Assembly: GCA_012064415.1 (NCBI GenBank)
Contig: SSNU01000063.1
Location: 965,977 to 1,029,976, forward strand
Length of the DNA stretch: 64,000 nt
Source: Gyrodactylus bullatarudis
Taxonomy: Eukaryota > Platyhelminthes > Monogenea > Gyrodactylidea > Gyrodactylidae
Reading direction: 5' to 3'
The position numbers and the translations under genes are program-made. Shown one piece after another: positions 22,601 through 37,600 of the stretch; the first letter of the stretch is position 1, and each line of letters starts with the position of its first letter. The notes below the pieces were generated by a model. It was not told where the DNA came from and made no database searches. It worked only from the letters and a program-made list of their open reading frames with translations.

Positions 22601-25600
22601 AATGAAATACACGACGGTGAATGAAATATACAAAGGTGTCTATTTGTTTTTGGGGAAAATGTAAAATATCCATTTGCTTATGAAAATAGGCAATGATCTA
22701 TCCATTTGTTTTTGTAAAATATAAAAATGGTCCATTTGCTTTTGTAATCATCCCATGATTAAAATACAATTGTCACTAAAGATAATTTCAAAAATGCATT
22801 AAAGTTGAAAACCAAAAATTAACAGAATCAATGCGATTCCTGAAAAATCTCAGTAAAGTTGCATAGCTCTCAATTAATTTTTAGATCTATACAGCAATAA
22901 TTTTACAAGCTTAGTAACAAGCTTATTAGTAATAAGTTAAAAAGTTTAATATGAAAGTTATATATGCACTGCATATTATGCAGTTATAAAATGAAAAATG
23001 AGACGATTTTTAAAAATATCGCATTCAGAACCAAATGCAAATTTTTGGGAATCTAGAGTCTAGATCTTTATTTTATTTTTTTCGGCTTTAATTTTCATAA
23101 ACTGTAATTATTGAATTGACTCTTTAATATATTTTCAGTTATGTTGTTAGCTTGCTACCTGACTACTTGTCTTAAATATACCAATATAAGCCAAAAGACA
23201 ATATAGTCAGGTAGCAAGCGAACAACTTTATGCACAATCTATGCTAAAAAGCTCCCTGAAGAACTACTTGGTTCAAAATTATGTCTTCGATATACCTTAA
23301 ATTCAATTTAAAAAATAATTTAATTCGATATTTAGTTGATCGAAGTATAACTCCTTTTTGTCGGCTCACTCAAATTAATGCGTCCAACTTCAAACTGGAT
23401 CCAAGCACATTGACTCTACCATCAATTAAAGGAGCTATGAAGTATCCTGAATATTTGACTGAGCGTCAAACAAACTTATTGTCGACAGTACTTGGCCAAC
23501 TTCGATCTGGAGAATTAGTTATGGCTCTTCTAGATACATCGAACAACGTAAATATCTTTTTACCAACTCCTTGCTTCAAAAATAATAATTTTTTGCTTAG
23601 AAATCTCGATCACAAGGATTAGAATTAGCCCTTGTCGATTTTATTGTACAAATCATAACAATTATCGAGGAAACAGAAAATATTCTCTGGGTCAGATCAA
23701 TTTTTGATCATTTAATCAATATTACTATTACATTTCAACTAAACTTTATGATAAAATTTGTTGACATTATTAACACGCTGAATAAGCAAGTAAGTTTTCT
23801 ACTTTATCCTACTTTACCCTAATTTCATTGTAATCTCTTAATTTTTAAAATAAAGATCCAAGATAAAAACTGGCGAAAGTCTCGTTATTATTTAATGTGG
23901 TATGTATTAAACGTAACATCTGGCTTTATCAGCAAAAACATTGTAAGTTCAATCAAGAATAATTTTACATATTGGAGAAATAATGTATCGCTTGATATTT
24001 TAGCTGACGGATTTCCTACCATGCCTTCGACTCTATGATATTTTATTTCCATCGAGTGATCTTAGACCTGCTCTAAATAATCAACTTGATATGAAAAATT
24101 CCCAGGATTCTGAGTGTGAAACAGAACCAGAAACTGAAACAAAACAGAACGACATGAAAGATGTGAGTTAGTCATAAGTCTAAAATTTGATAAATTTGAC
24201 AAATTGCTCTTACAATTCTAGGACCAAGAACTCAAGAAAAGATCCATTCAACAGAAAGACACTAAAATTGAGAGAAAGAAGCGTAAAATAGCAAATGCTC
24301 TTTTCTTCAAGGATCCCTACATTGGACCGATATCTCAAATGAAAGCTTTAGTAAATGATTCTGCGTCTGATTCGGAATCCGATCAAGAAGACAATAATAA
24401 AAGTGGAAAGGAAGATACCGATTCTGACAGTTCTCTTGACTCTAACATTTCTTCGTCCAAAAGAAAAAGAGAAGAAATTCACATTGAACGAAAGGTTCGC
24501 AAAGCAAACGCTTACTTACTTAATAGTCCCACTTGCTTATGGCAACATTTAATCTACAAAAGTCGGAATGGCAATGATCGTCTTCCAAGGAGCATTCCAC
24601 CTAGACTCCACCCAGTCGATCAAAAATTGTCCCTTTGTCTAAATTCTCTTATGAAACATATGAGTACTTTTGACAACTCTATCAATAAAACCATTCCCGA
24701 TAATATTGAAATTGATCAGTTCAGCTTGCAAATTACTTGGAATGAGCTCGTCATTGCTATGAATGCATGTAAGTTTAAATGAGAATCATATTATTCCTGA
24801 TTGATAAATACACTGGTTGCCATTTGAAAGTTAAATTATCAGGAGTATCATTTTTTATAAATTATTTTTATAGATAGTACTCATAATGATGCTTTCCCGT
24901 TGCTTCAACGACCTATTGAAATATTTTGGCTAGCTGGTGAAATAGAAAAAGTAACCAATAGTGATAATACATTAACAATAAAATCCCATCCTCCCAAAGG
25001 TTTTCCTTGGCCAAAGTTATTTAAAAATGGTCCCTTTGAATTACCATACGGCTTCAAAGGCTATGGACGTAAAAGTCCAATATCTTTTCACATTCTAAAA
25101 GGAATGACTGTTCATCTGAAAATGCTGTGAGTACTCGGTTTCTTAACACTTCTAATTGAATAAATAATTAATTACTTATTTTAGAATTGTACAATTACTA
25201 TTGCATAAAATTTTATCTTCAAATTTTATGGATAATACGTTGGAATTAAAAATAGCTTCACCAGCAACAATAGAAACATTTTGTCGTCTGCTTGTCTGTC
25301 GTGAATTACAGCATATTGGCATCAAAAGAATATTCGGTAAATACTTTTCTAAAATTATCTCCATGAAACTACTTTAAAGTAATTATATATATATATATAT
25401 TCTAGATTTTCTCAATAAACTAAAAGTATCCTATGGCATGACTGAATGTGGCAGTTCATCGGCATACTTGAATCAAGATCAATCTGAATCATCAGAAATT
25501 AAAGACTCCAAGCTAGAAAATAATGAGAACAAAAACCAATATTTATCAAAAAACTCAACTCTAGTCAGAATCCTCTTGGCTGATTTACTCTGTGTTAGAA

Positions 25601-28600
25601 TGGGAGATAATCTTGCTGGCGAATTTCAATGGTCCTCTTTTCTCCAACTAATCAACCTTCATAACAACTGGCTTCCTCAAATGTCTTCGAATCCTCATAA
25701 CTATGGACCTGTTCCGATTAATAGTTCTAGCTCAAATATTAATGAGTCCGTTAAAAATCCTCAAGATCAGTTAAATCACGGCTTCCCGTCAGGTGTTTTT
25801 GATTCAAACCAGAATGCCCCAGTTCCGGAGGATAATCCTGAATCTCTGCCAAACAAGAGACCTCGAGGTAATGCAGATAGTGCATTAGACTCCATGCATC
25901 GTTCCGCTAATTTTATCAGAGAAATCATTGTCGAGTAAGTAATTTTTGACTTGTTGAAAATACTATAATCTATAATAAAATTATTTTAGCTTAGAGTGGT
26001 GCATTCTGAAGCAAAGTCGATCATTGATCAATTCAGAAACGATTCTCTACGGTCTTTGCCCTTCACTAGTGAATAACTCAAATTCTCAAAGTAATTCAAC
26101 TCAGCCAACAGCGTCTGCTATGTGTCAATTAAATAAGATAAATCAAAACTTTGGATCAAACAATTGGCCATCGATTCCTCTTTTCAATTCAGGCATGTCA
26201 ACTTCTTTTTATAATACCAATAATAATAATCCAGCTATGCGACAATTGGGAAATAACCCATCCAACTCAATGGTCATGGTTTCTGAGGCTGAGGAATTGA
26301 ATAAAGTTATCATCTTCTCTATACTACAAGCGTACAATACATTCAATCTTGAAGAAAATTCTCATATTTTATCCTTCTTGAACGATCAATTAAAATTGTA
26401 CTTTGAAAAAAGAATAATCAGCATAGAGGAAACGCTGAATGGTCAAGTTAATCAGGTTATGATGACTTCACTAGAACTGCCTCAGAATATTCTCGTCCGA
26501 ATGCCTGATATTTTGTTAACTTGTTATCGTCAACTTATGAAAAGTGCTGAGATAAAGTTAACAAAAGTTTATGCCTCTTCCCAAATGAATACGAATGAAA
26601 GTAATCACGATTTAATATTTTGAACTTGTCTCACATTAATTACAAATATTTTTTAAAGCTACTCAAAAGATTATGAGTAATCCGCAAGAGGGACAAAATC
26701 AAAGCAACGAAAATAATCCAGTCAATGAACAAAATAATTTAGAAATTTTATCTGAATTGGCAGCAATTAAAAGCTTGGCTAAACAAATTGATCAGGCTGT
26801 TCTTCAGATTGACGAGGTTGCATGGGTATGTGATTTTATTTTCAAACTTCATTTTTTTAAACTAAAAATTTATTTGAAATCTTTTCCTCATAGGTAAATT
26901 ATGCCAAAGAAAGTGATATATTTCTTGCAATGCTCTTCAAATGTCTTCTTGACAATAAAAATTATCAGTCATTTGTCATAGATAATTTACTACCCCACAT
27001 TTCATATCCAAGAATCAAGAAGAATCTAAGAATCCTCTTTGATTATGCCATATTCATTTGCTCTGAGACAACAATTCTAGATGTCTACAGAGCTATTGAA
27101 AAACTCTATCATCGTTTCATACAACCTAACCAGATAACACTAGATCAATATCTTTTGATCCTTATGACTAGACCCCATACTGAGAGTAGACAAATTCAGT
27201 TTGCCACATTTATTTCAATTCTTCTGATAACAAATGATAATCCCAACTGTGAAAAAGCATTTAGAATTATTAATGAGTTAGTTTACAAGCATTTATGAAC
27301 GAAATGATGATCCTTCTTCCACTTTTTTACACAAAATAATTATACAATCATTAACATGGTTTACATGTCATGTGAGAAAAATCATCAAAATTTGATTTAG
27401 TATGCCAAACTTTTATTTTGTAATGGTTTTCATCCGGTTGAGCAATTATTATTGTTTCAACATCAATTTCCAAGAGTATCCATTGTAATTTTAAATAGTA
27501 CTGTGTATAGTATAGTGTATTATATAAAGCAAAAAATGTTTCTCTCATATCTATTATCTATTAGTAACAAGCGAATTGGAAATGGGGTTGAGATAAATTA
27601 TCGGGAAAAAAACCAAAATCTATCTTTAGTAATTTGATGCTGAAGCTAAATTAATATTCAAAAAGTAAGACTAGTGACAAAAATTTAGTTTCAGTGAGGT
27701 GTTGGGTAAACTTTTTTTGAGCTGAGCCACCGAAGTTATCATTATAAAAAATAAGAAGATGATGCCAATCGTCTCACAAATAAGGCCTTTATTTCGGGCG
27801 TACTCATCAGTGTGATACATGCCATATAAGTACAACTTTACAATCAAAAATGAAAAATTTTAAAAACCAATAAAAGTTGGATACCACTTATTGTAAATTT
27901 TTTCTTATATGGCATGTATCACACTGATGAGTATGCCCGAAATAAAGGCCTTATTCGTGAGACAATTGGCATTATCTTCTTATTTTTTATAGGTGCTTTA
28001 TAAGAATCTTTATAATAGTTATAAGATTGGTGCATTTGCAAAAAAAATCAAGAGAAACTTATTCAGAATATAGTATGTTTATAAATTGAAAAATCAGATT
28101 TAGTGTCTTTTCACATAAGTTCATGTAGAAATATTATCATTTTGTATCACCAGGTTTTATTCATAAATAATCCGTTTTGTTTTTAAACTTGGTATGCTTC
28201 ATTTTTTCCTTTAATCTTAATATACTATAAAGAAATTGTGAATTCATAAAAACAAAATCAAGCTTCCAAGAAATTTTAGAAAAATGCAGGTTTCTACCGA
28301 GACTAAGAAAGGCAGTTTAGTTCAAAAGTCGGTGAACATTTCGAAAAGGGAGTCAAATTACAAAGTCAGAGTCTATCATGTTGGTGACCAAATTCAGAGC
28401 CTTTACGAGTAGTAAACTTTTAGTGGTTCTCATGTAGCGAAATGGGATATACCCCTTTGTAAATTTATAAGTGGTATTCTTTACAAAAAATGTTGAGGGT
28501 CCAAGATGAAAAATGTAATTTTATTTTGCAAATACTCCTATAAGATTTTGATTTCTGGTATTAAAATTTTTTTCATCTCACTTGATCTAAACTTGATTTT

Positions 28601-31600
28601 CAATCCAATTCAAGAATACATTTTATTAAATTATTCAATAATTTTATATGGAAAATGAGAATATTTTTCAAAAAAAGAAAATCTTGAATTCCTGAAAAAA
28701 TCAAATCTCTTTCAATTGACCATAAGAGATAATTTTGAAGATCATTTGATTATGCGAGTTAATTTGAAATAACCTATATATAGCTATAAAATATTATTCT
28801 GGTAAATCCTCATGTGTATTAAAAATAAAGGAGTACACGTGATTAAAAGAAATCATTTATATAGGCCATGAATAATTTCATCAATGAATAGACGTATGTT
28901 ATTTCATATCCCTCCGTGTTTATGTAAGCATCATTTGCCTTTTTCAATCAAATGTGTTGATTGGAGATAGATCAGGATCATTTTCTCAATGAGACAAAAG
29001 AAATAAACACCACTAAAATTACGGCTTAGTTTAGAATTTTTGATTAAATCACTAATTAAAGAAGAAAATCATTTCTTTTTTTTCGAAACCAATTTCTGTT
29101 TCACACTGCACCTTTGCTTTGTTGGGAATACAAAATTTAGATCCAAAAGTTAATACCTGTTTTGCCTTCAGAGAAAGAGCTTTATCTGAGAAATTAAAAA
29201 CAAATGAATTATGATCAGGAAAGAAAGCGTCATCTTTGTTTTTTTATTTTTCCTATTTTTAATAAGATTCATTGTAAAATTATCCTCTTTACTGATAACA
29301 AAAAATACAAATTGCAATACTTTAAATTAGGATCAGTATTAATCTTCAGCTATGTCTTGAAATTTTTCCTTTTGAAATAATCGGTTATTTTCTTCTTTTA
29401 ATTTAATTCTATAAAAATCAGATTAAAATTATTCTGTAAGGAAAGAGTATTTTTTTATATAAACTAATATGACTTATAAAGAAAATTTACCCATGGATGA
29501 AATGGAAAATTAACTGTTTTGAAAAAGGGTTAAATTCTTATCAAACACACTGTCGGTTAATAGAAATACTTGTATCCTAAGGAATAATTTTTATCCTTGC
29601 ACTTGATCTAGTCAAAGCTAGGTAATAATTTTTATATTTCCTCTTTTACCAATATATCTTCAAATAAACTGAATTTAAAATTATAATTTCTTATCATTCC
29701 CCAAAAATTGCCTTTTAGTTTGAAGATAATGTATTTCTTGGGGACAATGATTATCATCATTTAAGACGGAAAAATATTCCAACTATCTTTACATGGGAAA
29801 AGTTAATCTTGATATTATTTCATTTTCAATTTTACCACTCGAAGATTTTGGTTTAAATTTTCCCAAACTAAGAAATATTTGTTATCTTCATAATTACCTT
29901 TTTAGTGAATAAAAATGTGAATCAATTTTAAAATAGCCTATGCATTATAATTATAGATAAGGCCTCGTAAAAAGTACTGCTAAAAAATAAGGGTCAATTA
30001 TAGAAAAGTTTTATAAAGCATCAGAATTTTAAGGGTTTTTAGTAATAATAATTATTCTGTTATTTTAAATTGTGCCGGAGATTTTTGTCCCTTTCTGATA
30101 TTTCTTGTTATTTATATCTACCAATTAAACTAATATTTTTTTCACATTCTACTGATACTGTGAATAATAAAGAGAATAAAATAATAAAACTCTTGTTTGA
30201 AATTTTAAACTCTGACGGATATTTCATAACGAAGCCTTGACGCGATTGTTTGTTTAGCCCTTGAAGAAAACTAGTTTTCAAAACTGGAAATTTTCAAAAA
30301 AAGTACTAGAACAATTTATAACAAAAATACTACTGGCTATCCTCGAAATAGGAATGGATTTTTTCCTAATAATTAATAAACCTCAGACCAAATAAATAGT
30401 ACATTTTGAGGTCCTAATGATAATACATCTTAATCAATGATTAATAATTATGATTATTTCAGTACTAATTTTTCTAAAATTTTTATATTTTTTCCTTTTC
30501 AAGTGTGTTGCCTATGAATTTAAAGCGTGAAAGTAAAATTGATTAAGTAAAAAATTTGTGTCTTTATAAATTTAAATTAACAGAAAGCTTTACTCGTACG
30601 CAAAATAATAACAATTTCTCTAAGGAAATATGTGTGTATTTGAAAAATCGCCAAGAATAAAGCATAATTAGCTTAGACATAGGCTCTGTTATGATTTCTC
30701 AGTATATAGCAATATTTCCTAAACTTCACTTTAAATCGTCTTTGCTTGAATCTATTTTGTACTTTTTCACAAAGTATTGTGAATTTTCAAGGAAAATGCC
30801 CTACTTACACTATTTGCTAAATGAATATATCTATATCAAATATATGTTAAAAATCATGTGCTATTCTCTCTCTACCTTTAACACTCTTCAATTTATAGTA
30901 GTAATAAGAAGTAGTTTGAGGAATTTCATTGAAAAGTGAAAAATACGAAAAATTAATGATTAAAATGTAAAAAGATTTCTTCTCCTACACCAATACCTAT
31001 TCCTCTGCACATCTTCTTTAGCATATTCAAGTAGAAAAAGGACTTTATTGTGAAAAACTTCTTATCTAACGTTTTTCCATACATATATAAACTTTGTATG
31101 CATTTTGTAATTAGACATCTTGAACATAAGCACCAAAATATAATTATTTTAATCTATTTCCAGTTAAATTATCATCATTTTATTGAATCTTCTTGATCAA
31201 TCAATTCTGGAGAGGTCTTTTCTCATAATTATTTTAATTTATTATGATAAACACTATTTCTTAACCCTTGAATGTGAAATTCCAAAAATCGAATTCTTTT
31301 GGTTCGTTTGTAGGAAGAAAAAAAAAGTAATATGAGAAGGGATTTACTCTGTCTTGTTTATTAATTATTAAAGAATTATTACATAATAAAAAATGTAATC
31401 AGAATAATATGAAGAATCATTTATGTTTACAGATATAGCATATTTAGTGTCAAATAAACCATTCGAGATTACGTAAAAGCAGAGAAAATGATATAAGAAC
31501 AAGCCTTGAAATATTGAGACCTAAAATTAGCTTGGTTTATTTTAGGTTTTACCCTCTTATTAATCTTTATTCTCCGATCTTTCACCAAATACAAATAAAT

Positions 31601-34600
31601 AAGAGATACGGGATTTGAGATCCAATTAACATAGAAATCTTTCTTTTAAATATCACTATCTTGAAAATAATTCGAAAATTAAAATTTATATTTAATTATG
31701 CCTAAAATTTTCAGTATTAAAGGAAAATGTATAAGTTCCCATTTCGATCACTCTAACCCTCTATGCTGTGGATCAAGTTGGCCTCAAACTCTCCTTAAAC
31801 TGCATAATGAAGCTCCAGACTTTATTGAAGACAACAAAGGATCAAATGAACAGAGAAGGCCAGTTTACTATAATCATTCGTCTTCCATTCGTCTTATGCC
31901 AGTAATAGAATTGATACTAATTAATTCCTTTGAAATGGCACATAATCTATCTATAAAGGCATTCCTCAAGTTTATGTTCTTTATTGAACCTATATTCAAG
32001 TTATTTCGTAAGTTATCATTTTCACCGAGTAAATAAGAATATGCTAATGTATTTTAGAAATCCCAATTATAGCATTATTTGATCTGACTGTATTTTAAAT
32101 TATGATTTTACAAAATATAATTTCACGTAGATTATTTAAGTACTTACAAAAAATTCCCATAAATTTATTTCCCTATGCTAAACTGAATTTGTTGAATTTA
32201 TAAGGTCAAAAAATTATTATAGGTTCTCAAGAAATGTACTTATAGATTCGTACTTGTTCGAAATCAATCTCTGCTTGACAACAAATAAAGATCTAAAAGA
32301 AAAAACATCAAATGAATGCTTAAATTTCTCTATTCTTTTCCTTCTAGAAGCTCAAATTGCTTGTCCAATTAACTCTTTTTTCTTTCATCATGGTAGTTGT
32401 ATTTGATTTAGGAAATCGAAATAGAACTCTTTATTCTTTACATTAACAATGTTTTATTTCTGAGTTACTTTGTCAAATACTTCGGTTTCATAATTCTAAG
32501 AATAAATTCTATCGCATTCATTAGGTTACGAAAACGATCTCGTAAATGATCAAAGGATATTCGTTTGAGTTAAAGACGAGAAGATTTTTTAACTTCTCGA
32601 TCTTTTGATGTGTTGAATTCATTACCCAGCATGTTGATTTTATAGTACCTGAAAAAGATAAAATAATTTTAATTGAAAATTTTCAGCAGATTTTGAAATC
32701 AATTCGTGGAATACATCAATGGCTAAGAAAATAAAATTTGGTGTCGATTGGTGTCTAGATGAATAGAAGAAAGTTTTTTTTTTTTTTTTTGTTAGAAAAT
32801 GATTCTTTATTGAAAAAGGAATGATAATAGAAAAAATCGAAATGAAAGGTAATTTTTGTACAATATAAAATAAAATTCTGATATCTGGTGTTTTGTAATA
32901 TATTCAAAATTGAGAAAGTAATCTTGTCTATGAATATCTTTTAAATTGGCGTTTGCTAATCTGAAAAATTTTAACGAAATCAATCTGGTTTCCATTACTA
33001 ATGAAGATCAGGATAGAGAAGCGTATAAGAGTAATCAATTTTTGATCTTATATGTCCCATAATAGTTGTTACGGAGTAAAGGTTATCACAATTAGACATG
33101 ATGCTAAAAGTTTCAACATGTCATTTCTAATAGAAGTTAGAGGATTTACTTTAGTCTCGTCTGATAGATGATGCAATATGTTGAGTATTTTCAATGAAAA
33201 ATTGAAAAATGGGGTCTCATTTGTATTCTAAGCATAGACATTTCGTAGTGAGAAAAAGAGGGGTCTCTAAATAATCAATTGAATGAGAATTACATAGTCA
33301 TTTGGTTGTGTAGATTTGACATTGTAGATTAGTGTCACTACCCCTTTTTTATAAGGATGTATTGTGTGGTGATAATTAATCCCAATGTGAATCATCATGG
33401 CATGGTTTTTGATTTGAAAAGGGATTTGAAAAAGATTTTTAATTTGTGAAACTCAAGCTCATTTAGTTTTCATTAAGATTAAATTATGATATAATCATGG
33501 AAATTTGCAATAATTTATAGTTTTTGAAGCTCTATCTTATGAGACTAAAATTATGACTATACGATAACCACAAAGCTAACTTCTATTAGAAATGACATGT
33601 TGAAACTTTTAGCATCTCAAAACAAAAATATTCAAGTTTTAGAGGCGTTTATATAAAAATAAATTTCGTATGTATAAATTAAGCATGTAATTGCCGATGG
33701 AGTTTTTTTTAAGTACAAAATTCAGAATTTAGGTATGCTTTAATTTCATTGGTTGTTGGTTTAACGCCCTCTCATTGGTTTTAAAAAACTCCCCAGTTTG
33801 ATATATAACCCAAGTACGATTGATAATTTGGGCAGAATGGGAAAGAAAACGGTTCCTTCACCTGTATTTAGAAGATGGAGGACTCTTTTGATAAATATTA
33901 AATAAGGGGATGATGTGTTCACGAAAATAGCACACTTGGAGGTTAATAAACGATCAAATTCTATAATCCATTTAATCATATGATAATATCCATTTTGTTT
34001 CTTGTCAATGCTCTTCACAAACGCTTTTGGATACCGCAGTTTTAAGTTTCTTCGTTTTAATATTAAAGGAATTGAATCTTGATCAGTGAAATTAATTAGC
34101 TGGAATGCTATAAGAAATGTATTTTTATAAGAGACAGAAACATTGTTAAGAATATAACATTGGGTGGAATCTGTTATTAAATCACTGACTTCAGGATGAA
34201 GCATCACTTGTTTATCGAGTTGAATTTTTCTGACCATTTTCTAAAGAGATTGTAAGAATTAAAACTTACATTTCGATACTCAAGATTTTCAGATTTTGCA
34301 AGCTTCCATAAATAATCATCGCAAGCTTTAAATTTTTTGAGATTAAGCGCAAGATAAATGAGAAGATATATACGGAAAAAATTCCAATGAATGATCTGAA
34401 GAAAAAGATTGATTTAAAGTTTTGTCTTTTCACCGCGAAAAAAGCATGGGAAGAGGTTTCTGAGAAGACAATCATAAATTGTTTCGACACAACCAAATTT
34501 ATAATAAAAGAAAAGAATATTGTAAATCTTCAAGCCATTAAGGAAAAAATTAATTTTATTAGAAGTTTTCTAGAGCTATAGAAAAGATATGGTTCTTTAG

Positions 34601-37600
34601 AAGTGCTCGAAAATTTGGAAATTGTTAAAGATTCTATGAATTCTGCTTCTAATGTATACGATTTTGAATAAATTTAATATAACTTGAATTGATTTCTTAA
34701 TGAATCAAAATTTGAGAATTCATATGAAAAACCAATTTAGAACTAAATTAATGAAACACAAAATGTTGAGAAGGACAGTCTGTTCTCATTGGTTGTTGAA
34801 ATGGAGCAATATCATTGGCTGACAGGTTTAGTATAATAAAAAAACGAGAAAGGGGAGAAAAGATAACTCGACTCGTCATGTGTGAAATTGACTGTATTAT
34901 CTGCGGATAGTCAGCATCCCATTATGAGATAATCCAAAAATTTGTTAAAAGGAAAACTAATTCCAAAACTATTCAATTTCAAAAATACCACAAATTTACC
35001 TGAAATTAAGAATTACTATTTAAGAAACCCCTCATATTCATATCATTTCCTTCTCAAATATTACAAATATCTAGAAATTAAGTTTTCCTTAAAGGATTGT
35101 GATAACCTTTTTGATTTGAGATCTATCATGTGTCATATAAGGTCTAAATTAGGATAGCAAAAATCATGGAATTAATTTTAGGTATATTTGAGAATGGATT
35201 TAATTTAAGCTTGTGATTTATACCGAAACCTAGATCAGAAGTAAAGGAGACAATTTCTCCAGGAAGTAGAAGCGAATATCTTTAGCGAATTTTATTAATC
35301 ATAAAAATCGCTATTTAAGCTCAACTCACAGCTTCAACCTCTATTTTTTTATAAAATATTTACCAAAATATAGGTAACCTGGTATCCAACCTATATTTGA
35401 ATTCAAAATGGTTCTAGAAAATACGAAAGATCATATTCCTAAGATTCTCATTTCACGGTTCCACGAAAAATTAACCAGGCAAAATTTTACAGATGTTGTC
35501 CAGTTTTCACGCTGACTCTTATACTGTCTTGTTTTTTTTCAAAAAATGTGTTTACAGCTTTTTGGAGCCGCTATAATTATTCCGAAATGCAGTTATTTCA
35601 CTTAAATAAAAAAATTAGCGCTAAATAAAGAGCTTCGATTAGACAATATCATTTCTTTTCGGTTATTTTGATATTTTGTCTAAAGTAATTCTCGAAATTA
35701 GGTGTTTTCTCGATTAAAATAGAGTCACGTTTAATAATTGCTAATTAATTAGGTTTTTTTGTTACAAAAAATGTTCCTTTCTTAAATAGAATAATACATA
35801 TATATTTTTTTAAGCTAATTTAGGATGGGATCCTCAAAAACATCATTTGGTTTATTTACAAATAATTATGTTAATTTTGTTACCAGGAAGTTCTTATTTT
35901 ACAAATCAAATTTATTTATTTTATTAAATGTTTAATTTATTCAACTCAAAAATTTAGATTTTGATCGTCATTGAGTTGCCAGTATCTGTTAGTTTTTTTT
36001 TAAACTATGATAAATTTATTTCTACAGTCTAGTGTAAAAACTGTTTTTTATGAATTTTTAATTACATCATTAGACAATACAGAAAGCACACATATTGATT
36101 CTCTAACCATGTTAAATAATTAACTTGAAAATATTAATATTATCTTGTAAATAAAACTAAAATGAGACAGGATTTTTTTATGCTTTAGTTTTATCAGGTG
36201 AAATTGTTTTGCAATTAAGAGTGAATTTAATTATTTTTAGGAAGACCTATCAATTTCGTCTGGCTTATCCTACGCGATCGGAATCTTTTTGGCAAAAACT
36301 GTGATGCTTCTCGTCTTCTCATTCATTTAACAACATATATTGTGCTAAAGCCGACTTTGAAAACAATCTCGCAAAATCCGTCTCAATTTATTCACAAAGA
36401 TATGGAAAATTATCTTGAATCTTTGTATAATTTGACAAAGGATAGCTTCTCCAGGGACATCTTTGCTGCTGATGGCCTACAAATACCAAATGGACAACTT
36501 CGCGTTGTTATGGATAAACTTGAGATGAATTATAAATTTCAGTTAGATAAAGCTTTTTTCAAAAGATTATTCTTGGACTGTGTAAACTGTAAGTAAATTT
36601 TCTTCAATAAGTCAAATACAATAATGTATATAGAGATACAACTTTTTCTCTAAATATTTGATAAATATTTTGAGAATAGTTTATCTTGAATTATTGAAAT
36701 TTATTATTTTACAAATAGGCTTAACAGGACACGGCATTCATATGTACCCAAGTGTTTACGTATCTGATGAATATCCTTCTGTACAAATGGCTTGTCTGAT
36801 GAATTTTTCTCTCGAAATAATCCTTCATCATTATCCATTTTGCTATTCTGATACAAACCCAACAAGTCTCGAAGGAACGATTGAAAACATTTTGATTATC
36901 ATTAAATCTTTCTCGAATTCCGATAGATTTGGAGACTTTTGTAATGTCTTAGGCGCCCTTGTAGCTATTTTGCCAGCAAGTTTCAAGTAATTCTATTTTA
37001 CCCTTTTAATATTGATCTAATTTTCAGAAATTATTTTTATTCATCATCAAAAGATTTAATGATTCAGATTAATTTATTTTTTTCCTTTAAGAAATGTTTT
37101 ATGCAAAAAGATACTTACCCTCTTCACTGATGAATCATTGAAAAAGACTGATCCTGATGCTGAGGAAAATTGTAAGTATTAACATTTCGTCGTTAACTCA
37201 AAGATAATCTTTAAAAATCTGAAAAAAATTCAGACAATAGATGCTTACCTTCTATCTTGAGTATTTCCTGAGATATTTCTCTCATCCATGTTCTAAAGAT
37301 ACCCTTCGATCTAAATTATGTTATGTTTTTGAATCTGTCTAATTTTTTTATCTGATCAAAAAAGATGAAAATTCAAGAATGATAAGAACCACTGAAATCT
37401 GGTGTTTTCTTTCTTTATTAATAGGAAACTTTTTTAATTAAAAAAAATCCAATCTTAAATTTCGCTGGCAGGCTCATCAAATTTTTGAAAAAACCTACAA
37501 TTTCGTTAAAGCAATGTTTTTAATTACTTAGCTCACGAAATGTTAATTTTAAGATTTGAGTTATCTTATCGAATCATCTATTGAAAGATAATATTCATTT

